Shown here piece after piece: positions 14,501-25,826 of a DNA stretch of 64,000 nucleotides (within the stretch, counting starts at the first letter, position 1; each line of letters starts with the position of its first letter). A program made the position numbers and the translations under genes. The stretch lies in assembly GCF_000203815.1 (NCBI RefSeq), contig NW_004457723.1:248001-312000 (forward strand), written 5' to 3'. This stretch comes from Cavenderia fasciculata. Lineage: Eukaryota; Evosea; Eumycetozoa; Acytosteliales; Cavenderiaceae. The notes under the pieces were generated by a model, which was not told the DNA's origin, ran no database searches, and worked only from the letters and a program-made list of their open reading frames with translations.

Positions 14501-15324
14501 TTGATTGGAGGAGTAATCTATTTCTTTGCAAGCAAACTAAAATACAAGAATAAAATAAGATATTTGTGTTTTCATAATCAAATACTGCATACCAATTCAC
14601 CTGATGATTCGCACATTACTAAAAATACTTTGTTGACAGAGTATGGAAAAGAGTGAAGCTTATAATATTTGTTAGAGTTGACTGTAACATAGGAAGAGTG
14701 GTCGATAGGGTATCTTATTAAATAGTTCTCATCGTAATTGATTGAGTTGGGATTTGGGTTGCGAGTTGAATTTGATTCTAAATTTAATTGCTCATTCGTG
14801 TTGCCATTCAATAGAACGAGTACTTGATCTTTGAAACTCGGAAGCTTCAATACTCCGTATGACAATGACTTTATGAAGTGTTTACTAATTCCTATTGGCT
14901 GTTGGAAATCACAGAAAAATCTTAAGGCTGATTTTGTACCTCCCAGGGTGCCAAACTCCAATGATTGCAATGATGTTGGTAATACTCCAAATGATAGACG
15001 TTGATTATATCCACTACCAAACTTCAATGATTGTAATGATGATGGTAATACTCCAACCGATATTGCTTGATTATAGTCTCTACCAAACACCAATGATTGT
15101 AATGATGTTGGTAATACTCCAACTGATAGAGGTTGATTATAGTCATCACCAAACACCAATGATTGTAATGATGTTGGTAATACTCCAACTGATAGTGGTT
15201 GATTATAGTCATCACCAAACTTGATGGTCTGTGTGTGTTGGTTGACTATCTCTCCATGCGAAACTTCCAAATCTTCACTGGATATTCCTAAAGTTAATTG
15301 TGAATCTATTTCTTCAGAGTTCAT
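5500..15324 (-). CDS. FNIP-repeat multi-kinase: four tandem FNIP-kinase modules in one predicted gene
   Basis: Eighteen exons on the minus strand join in frame into about 2,923 residues: 15324-14593, 14536-14325, 14263-13927, 13869-13793, 13730-12134, 12070-11859, 11804-11480, 11412-11351, 11278-10294, 10230-10019, 9953-9668, 9610-9534, 9465-7659, 7597-7377, 7320-7032, 6972-6896, 6820-6119, 6061-5500. Each module is an FNIP array of 22-residue units (YNQPLSVGVLP, SLQSLVFG), a kinase N-lobe (VYKEIDY for the ATP lysine, HFCEGGDL hinge), a catalytic loop HLDIKPLNLF, an activation segment, DIYSVG, and a HPDD linker leading into the next array. Kinase-like regions lie near residues 225-453, 965-1185, 1493-1705 and 2287-2503. 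DFG is intact in modules 3 and 4 but GFG in modules 1 and 2. The Gly-rich loop is not canonical. The tail is a small conserved domain plus an 11-residue coiled-coil repeat. The family resembles the D. discoideum fnk FNIP-kinases. Start chosen at the first in-frame ATG. Confidence 0.75.
5505..5745 (-). repeat. 33-bp tandem repeat encoding a charged coiled coil
   Basis: About six copies of a 33-base unit encode DEQDRIAKEKR repeats at the C-terminus of the multi-kinase. The unit length keeps frame, so copy number can change without truncation, but A5-A6 tracts inside each unit are natural slippage points. The heptad-compatible pattern of charged and aliphatic residues predicts a coiled coil. Confidence 0.75.
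7980..8925 (-). repeat. FNIP 66-bp repeat array, module 4
   Basis: About 14-15 consecutive units of roughly 66 bases (some 60-72) inside the exon 9465-7659. Each encodes one FNIP repeat with core LPxSLxSLxFGxxYNQPLSxGV. Several units differ in length where one or two codons are missing, which breaks the regular unit spacing but not the frame. Confidence 0.85.
10630..10915 (-). repeat. FNIP repeat array, module 3 (short)
   Basis: Four to five 66-base FNIP units in exon 11278-10294, clearly fewer than the arrays of modules 2 and 4. Neighbouring units are close to identical, a sign of recent unit turnover. Confidence 0.8.
12485..13345 (-). repeat. FNIP repeat array, module 2
   Basis: About 13 units of 66 bases in exon 13730-12134, many nearly identical at the DNA level (SLQSLVFG followed by two variable residues and YNQPLSVGVLP). 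The near-identity points to recent unequal exchange or gene conversion. Confidence 0.85.
14945..15215 (-). repeat. FNIP repeat array, module 1 (N-terminal)
   Basis: Four to five 66-base FNIP units following a short N-terminal leader in the first exon of the multi-kinase. Confidence 0.8.
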
Positions 15325-15580
15325 TCTGATATGACTCTTTCTTGGCTTGATCCTTTGAAACAAATGAGAATGTTAGCTTCACTTTACCGAACATAGAGAG
15401 CAAAGAAAAAATCAACCCATCAAAAAAAAAAAAAAATTGGTTCGCGTGGCAAATAGATATTTTAAATTTGATCAAACAATTTTAAAAAACAATTGATTAT
15501 GGCAAGCTATTATTACAATAATAATTATAATTATAACTAGTCAGTTAAAAGAGTAATAATAGTAAAACAGGTAGTTACAA
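15325..15580. promoter_or_regulatory. Divergent promoter region between multi-kinase and unknown small-protein gene
   Basis: A 256-base AT-rich gap between start codons on opposite strands. It contains a long A tract at about 15422-15435 (T-run upstream of the minus-strand start), typical of dictyostelid core promoters. Individual elements are not resolvable by eye. Confidence 0.5.
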
Positions 15581-16087
15581 ATGGAGCCTGAAGTATCAAT
15601 TAACCCAAATGATAGTCAAATAAAAGACCACATCACCGTTGTCAACTATATGAGTAGAGCAATAGTGGTGTTTATGAAATCAGGCTCACAACCCGTACAA
15701 ATCGATAATACGAAATACCTCACTACCATCTTCCCAGGTGGCACTAAACAAAGTATCGCAAAGCGTATTGCTGATGGTCAACCGATTTCTACAAACCTCC
15801 TCGTCACAGGTGAAATCGGATACCTCTTTATATTTGTAGCGGTCAATGAAGAGGGTAAAGTACCGAGATATATGCAATTGGTCGACAGAAGAGTAGTAGT
15901 TGGATCAAGATTCAATGTTCTAACAAAACATTATTATGCAGCCATACAGACCGATACTCGTCAGTTTGATGAACACTTTCAACTGATCAGAAATGATGTT
16001 CAACCAGCACCACTCTTTTATGAATTGTCTTACCCAAGCCCCACCGATCAAGAAGAACAACAAGAAGACTATGAAGATATAAAATAA
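15581..16087 (+). CDS. Small uncharacterised protein, tandem copy 1
   Basis: Intronless, 168 residues, starting at ATG 15581 and ending TAA. I do not recognise the family. There is no signal peptide or membrane span. The core looks like a beta-rich domain (ITVVNYMSRAIVVFMKSG and GYLFIFVAVNE are hydrophobic strand-like stretches), with SRFNVLTKHY and AAIQT segments and an acidic tail rich in Glu/Asp/Gln. It shares these blocks with the next gene, so the pair is a tandem duplication. It is divergent from the FNIP multi-kinase, but nothing shows a functional link. Confidence 0.75.
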   Translation: MEPEVSINPNDSQIKDHITVVNYMSRAIVVFMKSGSQPVQIDNTKYLTTIFPGGTKQSIAKRIADGQPISTNLLVTGEIGYLFIFVAVNEEGKVPRYMQLVDRRVVVGSRFNVLTKHYYAAIQTDTRQFDEHFQLIRNDVQPAPLFYELSYPSPTDQEEQQEDYEDIK

Positions 16088-16253
16088 ATTCAATTGTAGT
16101 TATTTTTTTGTTGACAAAAATAGATTCAAAAAAAAAATATCTCTATTTTTGTTTGACACATCCACATCCTCAGAGAGTTATCATCATAGATAATAAATAG
16201 TATTATTAACCCTTAATTAATTGTTGTTTAAACACAAAGAGTAGTATATAATT

Positions 16254-16775
16254 ATGATAGAACCAGATGTATCGATTGAACCAGGCAAGGGAGAGAGTGA
16301 GAGCCCTATATACCCAGTTATCACAGTTGTCAACCACTTGTCGCACCGCATCGTAGTGTTTGTCAAATCAGGTGTACCACCCTCTAATATAAAGTTAACT
16401 CCACAGATGCTTTTCGATGCCATCATCGTTAAAGGTCCCAGAAATTCCAGAAAAAGCATTGACGGTCGTGTTGGTCAACAACCACCAACATCTGCAAACT
16501 TTGATGTCGTAGGCCAACTAGGATACCTCATTATATTTGTAGCTATCAACGAAGACAATCAACCTCTTAGATACATTCAAATGCTCAGCAGAAGAATACA
16601 GAATGAATCAAGATTCAATGTTCTCCCAAGGCATTATGAAGCAGCCATTCAAACTGAAACCAATCGTTTCAATGAACACTTTCAACTGGTCGCCAATAAT
16701 GATGCTGTTCAACCATTAATTAATGAATTAAACTACACAAGTCCCGATCAAGAAGAACAAGAAGATATAAAATAA
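16254..16775 (+). CDS. Small uncharacterised protein, tandem copy 2
   Basis: Intronless, 173 residues, ATG at 16254, 166 bases downstream of its paralogue in the same orientation. It keeps the shared blocks ITVVNHLSHRIVVFVKSG, GYLIIFVAINE, SRFNVL and AAIQTET and ends in the same EEQEDIK-type acidic tail. The region between the first two blocks has diverged most. No known domain recognised. The divergence suggests an older duplication with both copies under constraint. Confidence 0.75.
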   Translation: MIEPDVSIEPGKGESESPIYPVITVVNHLSHRIVVFVKSGVPPSNIKLTPQMLFDAIIVKGPRNSRKSIDGRVGQQPPTSANFDVVGQLGYLIIFVAINEDNQPLRYIQMLSRRIQNESRFNVLPRHYEAAIQTETNRFNEHFQLVANNDAVQPLINELNYTSPDQEEQEDIK

Positions 16776-17420
16776 ACTATATATGTCTAATATTATATTA
16801 TCTATTATTTTTGCGAAAAGCAGGTAAATTATGTACAGAAGAATTTATTTATTATTTATAAATATATATTATAAATATATTTTTGGGAGAGTTGATACAG
16901 GTGTATTTATTATTACTATTATTATATATATTATAGTTATTAATTGGTTGTTGAAAAAGATACTATATTGAGGACATCCCTACTACAGGATGAACTGTTA
17001 TGATGACAATTGAATCTTTTGTTTGTTGTTTGGTTGGTTGTCGTTTTTTTGTGATTGATTAGAAAACTACTTAAACTAAAAGAATACTCTCCCTACCCAT
17101 ATTATTATTATTATTATTATTGTGTTGAAAACAACAGTCAGTTGGTTATAATGATTACAGTGTTAATGTGTTTTTTTTAAAATGGAGGCCAGCTCATAAA
17201 TAATATTGCTTGGCAATGGTGATGTTGATAGTGATGATGGTGATATGACATGTGATGATGGATTAAACAATAATTGCTGTAATTGTTGTTGTAGTTGTTA
17301 TTGTTGGTAGGATGAAGCATGTGTGACTCGGTTGTTATTAATATTATTATTATTATTATTATTTGATTATTTTGATTATTATTTGATTATTTTTGATTTT
17401 GATTATTTTTTTGATTATTA
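16776..17420. other. Intergenic, convergent 3' ends
   Basis: About 645 bases between the 3' ends of the small-protein gene and the cyclin. It is AT-rich with ATT and GTTGTT runs. I see no gene. Confidence 0.5.
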
Positions 17421-18239
17421 TTAGGCAGCGATAGAATCATTTGTTTGTTGTGAACGAAATGAACCTTGATCGCAACTTCCTCTCCTGGGGTAGTATGGCG
17501 AGTTATTTCTACGTGGAGAGTTGGAGGCGGGTGGGGTGATGTTGCCAACGGGCACTCTGATGAGTTGTGGCATTCGATAGGCGGTGAATCGATTCTTGGT
17601 CTCTTGAATGCAATTCGAGTATTCGGCAAAGACCTGGTCGTCGCACACAGCATTAAACTTTACAAGATTAAGGAAATCCAATTCCAACTTGTTCATTTCT
17701 TTTAAATTAATTCCTCCAACTTGTGAATAAAATTCATTATTATAAAATCTAAAAAGTAAAGTAAAGTAAACAAAAGTAAATAAATAAATAAATAATTAAT
17801 ATTCAATTCTATTTTGTTTTGATTTTGTTTTAATTTTGACTTACATATCATCAAGATATTTAGTTGAAATGACCAAAGTGGTAATTAAGATTCTATGGAT
17901 ATTATATGAATTTACAAGGAGATGACATTCTTTGGAGAGACGGTCGATATAGATGAGCGAAGCGATAAAACATTCGGATGAACATGGCGAGTATTTGATG
18001 AGTCTTTGGAGATAGTCTCTGATCGAGATGGAGGGGAGCTTGTTGTTGGGTGGGTAGAATTGTTCGTGGGTTTGCTTGTCAATCTTGTCGCCATAGTTGA
18101 CTATATTGGATATGCAAGAGGTATATACATCCAGTAGGATCTCTGATTCGACGGCATTGTGATATTCTTTGGTTGGATGAACCGTCTTTAAAATATCAAA
18201 CAATGATACTGGTAATAATAATGGTGTTGATATTGTCAT
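17421..18239 (-). CDS. PHO80-type (P/U) cyclin
   Basis: 240 residues from two exons (18239-17845 and 17748-17421), joined by a phase-2 GT-AG intron of 96 bases. The start is the ATG at 18239 (MTISTPLLLP); an upstream in-frame codon is excluded because it lies in a poly-A/T leader. The hallmark of PHO80/Pcl and plant P/U cyclins is present: IASLIYIDR, then ISTKYLDD, FYNNEFY and VGGI, followed by E.NKLELDFL. The cyclin box is about residues 60-170 and the C-terminal tail is Pro/Ser/Arg-rich. Such cyclins partner PHO85/CDK5-like kinases in nutrient or morphogenesis signalling; the partner here is unknown. It is complete and preceded by an unusually long gene-free stretch. Confidence 0.88.
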
Positions 18240-19685
18240 TTTTTTACAAATATATAAAAAAAAAAAAAAAGTATACAAGTTTTTAAAAAAGTTGGAAAAA
18301 AAAAACTATAATTATTATTATTATTATATATTATATAAATATAGTTTAGGGAAATAAATAAATTAAAATTAAATGAATGAAATTATATATACAAAAAAAA
18401 TAGTTGAATGAGAATTTATATATTTATATGAGTGGAGTGTGTGATGGTGATGATGATGATGATGATGTTAGTGTTGTATGATGATTGATCGTTGTTGGTT
18501 GGTTAGTTGAGTTGGTATTTATATATATACAAATTTGGAAAATATAATATATCTTTTAAAAAAAAGAGGGTGGGATATTATTACTATTATTATTATTGGT
18601 GTTTGGTTAGTTGATGTTGTGTTGTTCGATAATAAACAATTCGTGTTTTTTAAAACAACTATTAGTAAAATAATAATAATAAGGGAAAGAGGAATAATGA
18701 GAATGGTTAGTTAGTAAAGCATGTCTGGCAGTCAATCGGTCAACACAAGTATAGCTGTTGTCGCAGCTGCTCTTTTGTACAAAAGAAGTAGGAATACACT
18801 CTCCTCTCTCTCGAGAGAGAGACATGTCAAGTTGTTATATTTAAATATCGACTAACCAAATTCAACCAATTCAATTGGTTAGATGTTTGAGATGGTGTGA
18901 TCCATATTTCATTTTATAATAATTAATAAAATCATCATCATTTGGCATCGACATCATCCCCAAAAGTAAAACATATAGGTGGATGACGATAATAATATAA
19001 TATAATCTATTGTTAGATTATCGAGTATAGGAGAATTGGAAATATAGAGAGAAGGAAGAAGGAGTGGTAGGTTATATTTTGGAATAGATCCAATTGCACA
19101 CACAACAGATAAAATGGAATTGTGTGTGTGTGTTTTGATGAAATGCTATCTGTAAGCATATGTGTGTGAGTGAGAGTGCGTATAGTTGTTGTTTGATGTT
19201 TGATGTTTGAGTTGGCTTGAGTGTTAGCTTGCACACGCAACAGACAGATTTGTCTCTGGTTAGTTTGGTTGCAGATGCGCTGCTGCTGCTTTTGATTCTG
19301 CTACTGCTGCTACCGAGCTAGCAGCTGAAAATACATTTCTTGGCATGATCAATTGACGGGATATTTATGGATGGAAGGGGATTGAAGAAGAAGAGTTGGG
19401 ACGCTTTTGGAATTAAGATGATGGGGAAGATAGGATAGAGAATGATGGATTGATTGATTGGATTTACCCAAGTACAATCAATCAATGAATTTGAATATGA
19501 ATATGAATATGAATTTGATGAATTTGATCAGATGATCAATGGGCAACAACAACAACTACTTGAAAATACAAAAATGATTTAATTCTAATAAAACTACCTA
19601 CTTGTTTTGTTTGGTTTTTGGGAAGAGCTGGAAAATTAAATATTACAATCTAAGAAAAAAAAAAAGAAATGGATAATTAATATTA

Positions 19686-19686
<1 letters not shown>

Positions 19687-19724
<38 letters not shown>

Positions 19725-19725
19725 G
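19687..19725. repeat. ATT trinucleotide microsatellite
   Basis: About 13 tandem TTA/ATT units in non-coding DNA. Confidence 0.9.
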
Positions 19726-21330
19726 TTTTGATTGTAACAATCAATTTTGAAATAGAATAGAATAGAATATCAAAATAGAATAGTTTTAAGAGTTTGCTTT
19801 CTCAGCTTGTTTTCAAACAGTCAAGTCAGTTGGTGATGGATGAATGGATTGATGGATTGATTGATTGATGTAAAGGTTTGATTTGGGTTGTTTGGTTGGT
19901 TAATGATAGTTAGTGTAGGGCACCAAAAACACAAGTTCTCAATATCCTTGAATAAAAGAAGAGGAAGAGAAGGAGTAAAGGGAAATGAGAGGGCATCCCA
20001 ACAACACCAACAACAAAGAATGGGTTTAGCATAGTGTTGATGATAGACTGTTTGATGGGTTAAAGAAAAAAAAAAAAAAAAAGGTTAGATCCATCAATCA
20101 ATCAACCCCCACCATCACTATCACCACCAAAGTGTCAAATGAAATTGACCTATCAAACACTACCCATGTCATTGTTTGCCATATTTCACCCTTTGCACGC
20201 ACACAAATAATTTGCCAATATTGCAAAAGGAAGAAAAGAAATTGTGTAGAAAAGATTAAAAGGAGGAGGAGGGTCTATTTGCAGAAAACTATAACAACAA
20301 TAATCTGATCCAATTTGTTTTCGATCATTGTTGAGACATAGAGAGAGAGATGAAATCATGTCATGAGCCAAAAATAAAAAGTTTGTTGAAAAGCAAACAA
20401 ACAAAGTCAAAATGTGTACTTTTTGTTTGTGGATAATTACATTTGTAGGATTTACTGTTTTAATGATAAAACATGGATAAATAAAAAAAGAACAAAAAGT
20501 GTCAATATAATGTTTGTTTGGGGATGATTGATTGTGATTGTGATTTTTTCCCCAATTGTTGATCAATTAATTAATATTGATAATCAGTTTTAACTGATTG
20601 ATGCATGGGGGAAAGCTCCTCATACAACATACCACACACGCTCACTACAACAGTGATCAGTGGGTTTTCACAGACACACATTCCAAAAAACAAATGAAAG
20701 GTTATTGGTTCAAAAGATTGGTTTGGTTTGGTTTGATTGGTCAATGATATATAGAGAGTGAAGGAGTGAGTGGTAGAAAAGTAGGAGGATTGGTCTTACC
20801 AAAGGAGAGTTTCTTATGGTTTGGTTAGAAAAAAATATTTGGGGTTGCCTTGGTTGGGGGGTCTTCTGAACAAATAAATTATATGTACAAAAAAGTCAGA
20901 GAGACGGAAGGAAGGAAGGAAATATAAGAAAGATATAGATAACTTTTTATATATATTTATATTTATATATCTATTTATCTTAAGAGTTGAAGAGATAAAA
21001 TAATGTAATGATGTCAAGATTTGTGAGAATGTGATCACATGATTAGTGAAAGTACTTTTGGTTGCATCATGATGGACAAGCACGAAACGCTTGGCACTTT
21101 ACATCAATATTATTATGAACACCCCTCCACCCATCACATGATGCGCACACTTTGATTTCCTCAATGAACATGATGATTAGGTCAGGTACACGCGTTGAAC
21201 AATGAATTCATTGATTGAGTTAATTTAAGTCTATGCATCGGTTGAAGGCGAAGAAAGGGACAAGGTCGGGGGTATAGTTGTGTAAAAATAGTGCGATCTT
21301 GACAACGAGATAATTTCCTTAGATGTGATT

Positions 21331-21357
21331 CACACACACACACACACACACACACAC
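21331..21357. repeat. CA dinucleotide microsatellite
   Basis: Thirteen tandem CA units in non-coding DNA. Confidence 0.95.
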
Positions 21358-23546
21358 TGTTTTGATGGAACATTGGCAATGGAATCCATTACGTCGATCT
21401 GAGAGAATGGGTACTGTGTTTCCATTACAAAAAAAAAATAAAAAATGAACAAAGGGGGTGTTGTTTTGATGTTGTATCTGTCCTTTGCTGGTTTGGTTTT
21501 CATCTGTCACCCCACACCACCAATCAAAAAAAAAACCACACAATGGCAATGACAATGAGGGAGGTGAGGTTGATACGGAATCATCAATCAGATCGACAGA
21601 CTCGATCAACCTCCACCTCATTCATCTGTACACCTCCCCCAGCACCACCAACCTTGAAAGTGTCTGGAGAATCAAATGATGAATTTAGATCTAAGCGTAT
21701 TATTAGGGTTTAGGGGTTGCCATTGACAATCATGCAGAGCTCATCTGCTGGTGGTGATGGTTTTTTAAATAGTGATGTGTGAGGGCGATAAACCGACAAA
21801 AGTTGGTTGGTTGCTTGTCATTGTACCTTTTGGAAATGAAAGAAAAAAGTCTGGATGGATTCATCCAAAAAAGAAAACGATTGGTTCCACGGTTTGGTTT
21901 TTTCAAAAAAGAGTAAAAGTACAAGATAAAATAGAAACAAAAGGTAGGGTGATTATACTAACTACCTAAAACTTAATTGACCTGTTTGGACAGTGCATGC
22001 GCGGTCGACAGGTACACACAAATTCAAGAAAATGTAGGTAGATATCTACTTATTCTACTCTCTTTAGATGGATTTAACGAATGGGTGATAAAGGTTGATT
22101 TTGATGATGATGATGATGATGATGAGAGTGATTATTACCTGAACAACCAAAAAAAGAAAAAGATTTACTATAATTAAAAAAAAAGATGATAAAAATAAAA
22201 AAGGGGATGTATTTGGTTTGGTTTGGTTTGATTTAAGAATCGAAACATTAATTAATTAAGGCATCGCACACTCTCACACACAATGTGCGAGAATCTATTT
22301 ATATCTTTTTTTTTTTTTTGAAAACAATAAGTAATACTTTACTTTACTTTTTACAAAAACAGATATATCTGTTATTATTATATTTACAAAAAAGGTTGTT
22401 GTTGATCTTGATGATGTGAAAATAAAGATAAAGAGAGATGATTTTTTGTTTTACATTTAAATAGGATGGGACCTGTCTCCTATAACAATTCGAAGGTATT
22501 CTAAGCTATTTAGATCAAGTCAACACTGAAATCTAATATCTATCGGTGCTTGTGATTGAACTTGAAAAAGAGACTTGTGTCACTCGCTACATGTAACTAC
22601 TGCTACTACTATTAACTGCTAGTTTCTATTTCCTACTATTAATATATTTCTATCTTCTTTTTTGTTGTTGATCATAAAGAGTATCCACCGCGCATCGCAT
22701 CGATGCAGCCTCGGTCACCGGCCTAGAAAAGGCAAGAGCCAATAGATACCCCTAACCCTGACCACGACACACGCATCTACCCATTTACGTTTTAGATGGG
22801 TACTTGTAGGGGTGGTGATTACAAAATTGATGGCTATAAAATGTGTGAGTGGGTGTGTTTATCGAGAGAGAGGTCCTCTGACACTTCATCAAAAAACTTG
22901 ATGAGTCTGCTTTTATGAAAAAAATAAATTAAAAAAATCCAAAACCATGTTTTTGCCTTTTTGACTCTTTTTCTTTTTACAGACTCCAACCTTTTCTGGA
23001 ACGGGCTTTGTTCTTTACAGAAATTAAAATCAATCAATCGATTGATCATCAAACCATCATGATGATTGATTTTTTTTTGGTGTTTGATGAATTTAAGAAT
23101 GAAACTTTTTTAAACAAACAAAAAGATGAAGATGAAGATGAAATCTAAAGGAGTAATTGTGTAAAATTTAAAATGTGTATAGTTTTTTTTTAAGAGGAGC
23201 ATACCTGTTTTTTAGATTAAGAGTTTTTTAATTTAGTTTAGAGAGTTTGTTTTTTTTTAATTAAAGGATAGAAATAGAAATAGAAATAGAATATGATGAA
23301 TGTGTCAATCAATCTTGTCTATTCAATTGGACAATTCGTGAAAGGGTTTTTAAAGAAAAAACCTGTTCCAAGTTGTAAACGGGTTCTAGATTTTTTTTGG
23401 TTTAGTGCAACATCTGATTGTTTTTTTGGTGACGATTTCAGGTACACGCCATCTAATTGGTTGTCCATCTGAACTACCCAAAGTGTGGTTAATTAATCAA
23501 AAAGGGGTGGATTATCCCTCCAAGGTACCATTAGTAGAGATTTATT

Positions 23547-24884
23547 TTATAGGAATGGGTTTAGAGAGACAGCTGGTGGTTGAGGTGATGCAGGGGTAGC
23601 ATTACTGGACGAGAAATCGTTGTAAGGATATGAAGATTGTTGTTGTTGGAAACCCTTAGAGGATGATTGTTGTGAAGATTGGTCGTTTACGAGTGGGGTG
23701 GTTTCTTGTTCCTCACTATCGTGGTGATGGTGGTGGTGGTGGTGGCCCTCAATATTATGACGGTTCTTGATAACGATGATGGGTGCTGCGATCTATAGAT
23801 ATATAAAAATAGTCAAAAAGGGGAAGAGGAAGAGATATGTTATTAATGTGTTGTGTTGGGAACAAGCCCAAGATTAAGTTTTTGTTGTTTGTTGAGTTAT
23901 ATAAACCGTGCGAGATTGGATACTATAAGATGGAGGAAGGAAAGTGATTTGGATTGGTGGTGGTTTCATCCAATTGGTTAATTTACCAAAAATGTATCTA
24001 TTCCGATTTTGGCGTTTAACCAGAAACCACTAACCAACCAAATCTAATCGAATTTAATCCTCCACCACATCTCCTATTCCTTATCCACATCTTTGTAAAT
24101 TCATTCTCGTCGTTTATCCATTCTTTCTTTCTTTCTTTCTCAATTGTTTAAAAGAATATAATATATATCTTTTCTTTTTTCGATTTCGTTTCATTTCTTC
24201 TTACCATTAAAATAATAGCAACAATATTTAAACCAATTACCAAAATATAATTATTGTAAAGACAAACCAAACCTTGGCCAGTGGCCATACCAGGTCCATC
24301 ATCAAGACACCATGCTCTTGAAGTCTTTACTGCAGTTGCATCCAAATAAACAGAATATATAGTTAAACATGATAATACAAATATAATTATTGATGACTAC
24401 AAAATATATATAATGGGTTAGTTTAATGTATCTTCTTTCCTTCTTTTTCTTTTTCTTTGACATACAATAATTGATTTAATTTTACGACCTTTCATTAGGA
24501 AAATATAGGTAATGATTGAAATGACGACTACTGCTAAACCCAACAAGATACGAACAGTACTATTTTTAGTATCCCATTTACAAGTGATGACATGGTTGGT
24601 ATCATTCTTGAATGAAAACTTGGAGGGATTGTATGCAATTTTAGATTCACAAAACTTATTTCCATACGATTCTGATGATCCATTGCCTGTCGTCTCTTTA
24701 TCTGTCACTTGTGTAAATGAAAATAACATTACTGTTACTGTTGCTGCCTAGAATAAAATAATAAATATAAATAGAGAGAGTGAGTAGATTGATTTAGATT
24801 GAGGAGGAAAGATGATCGAGTGACTCTACTTACAACTATCAACAACAATAGAGTAGTGAATAGTATTTTATGTGAAACTGCCAT
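23547..24884 (-). CDS. Four-span membrane protein with His/Gln-rich tail, family unknown
   Basis: 256 residues from four in-frame exons: 24884-24834, 24747-24466, 24396-24205 and 23792-23547, all introns phase 0. The N-terminus (MAVSHKILFTTLLLLIV, continuing hydrophobic) is a signal peptide or first span. Further spans are near residues 85-107 (ILLGLAVVVISIITYIF), 112-130 (IIIFVLSCLTIYSV) and 155-180. The two loops on the same side each hold a Cys pair, as in tetraspan proteins with disulfide-bonded loops. The cytoplasmic tail carries eight His in a row, Gln runs and a Pro/Ser-rich end. No family recognised; it resembles four-pass families only in layout. Divergent from the CudA-like gene. 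Confidence 0.75.
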
Positions 24885-25826
24885 TATTATTTATTATTAT
24901 TATTATTATTTATTATATTATGATGATGGTGATGTTAAAGACAATGATGATACATGTACTTCTTGTTTACTACTCTGTCTATCTATCTATCTATCAATTC
25001 GGTTTTCTCTCTTTTTTTGTTTTCGTTGTGTTTGTTTTAAAAAGTACTACTACTACTACAACAACAACAATGACGATAACAACAAAAAGAATCTCTGTTA
25101 TCTCCAAACTACTATTAGCACAAAAAGACAAAGACAAAGGGTTGGGTGTGAAAAGCTGTTTTCCTACTAATCCAAGCGGGGGAGAGTAAGCGTTTGATTC
25201 ATTCAATTTTTTTTGATTTTTTGTTCAAACGAAACGTCACATGAAATCTTGAGATCAAATGTGGACAAGCAGCAAACCATGTTTATTTGTGTGAATAACA
25301 ACAAATAAAGAGAGAGAGAGAGAATCATTAAACGAGTATAATGTCTGTCTACCTCTACCTCTCTACCTCACACTCACACTCTCTTTCAAATTAAGAGATT
25401 TCAAAGTGGTGAGTGATGGTGGTTACTTTTTTGGATAGTGATTCATGAATATTACCATTAATGGTAATAATCTCAATCACATTTTAAATCAATCAAAGGA
25501 TGATGGCAACGGATAATATATAACATATATAAAGGTGTATCAACATTGAATCAAAACAACCACACTTACACAACCAAACAAACAGACGTACCTCTACTCT
25601 ACTCTGCACTGCTCCTACTCTACTCTACTACTATGCTCACTTTTTTAAATCATTCATGATTAATCATTTAACAATTTTTAAATTATTCATAATTTATCCT
25701 CTTCCATTGAAATAATAATAATCAATAATAATCAATAATAGTTAATAATAGTTAATAATACTTGATAATTAATATAGTAAGAGTAGTACCTTTGTTGATA
25801 CTTTTTTTTTTAAAATTTTACAAGTC
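24885..25826. promoter_or_regulatory. Divergent promoter region, membrane protein / CudA-like regulator
   Basis: About 940 bases between opposite starts, with ATT runs, ACT/ACA repeats, a GA run near 25310 and T-rich and A-rich tracts close to both start codons. No RNA gene seen. Developmental regulators in dictyostelids often have long upstream regions, so control elements of the CudA-like gene probably lie here (inference). Confidence 0.5.

Larger units (their letters stand above)
18240..23546. other. 5.3-kb gene-free region upstream of the cyclin
   Basis: No open frame here has dictyostelid-like coding character; the short frames are made of low-complexity translations. The stretch holds simple repeats (ATT runs near 19687-19725, CA repeat at 21331-21357, GAT run near 22100-22120, GA and GGTTT runs). 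One less AT-rich patch at about 22680-22830 holds CCGCGC, CGGTCACCGG and CCCTAACCC strings that I cannot assign. It is far longer than the other gaps here, so it may carry distal regulatory DNA, a long 5' leader or a non-coding transcript. Confidence 0.5.

Noticed and set aside
5500-15324. Reading the minus-strand chain as four separate kinase genes
   Set aside because: Module borders fall inside exons, no spacer with promoter-like sequence exists between modules, and the joined frame is open with all phases compatible. It stays a possibility to be tested by transcripts.
20186-20566. 126-codon frame in the gene-free region
   Set aside because: The composition (Asn, Phe, Ser, Ile, Tyr) is what AT-rich non-coding DNA gives; no conserved motif and no neighbouring exon.
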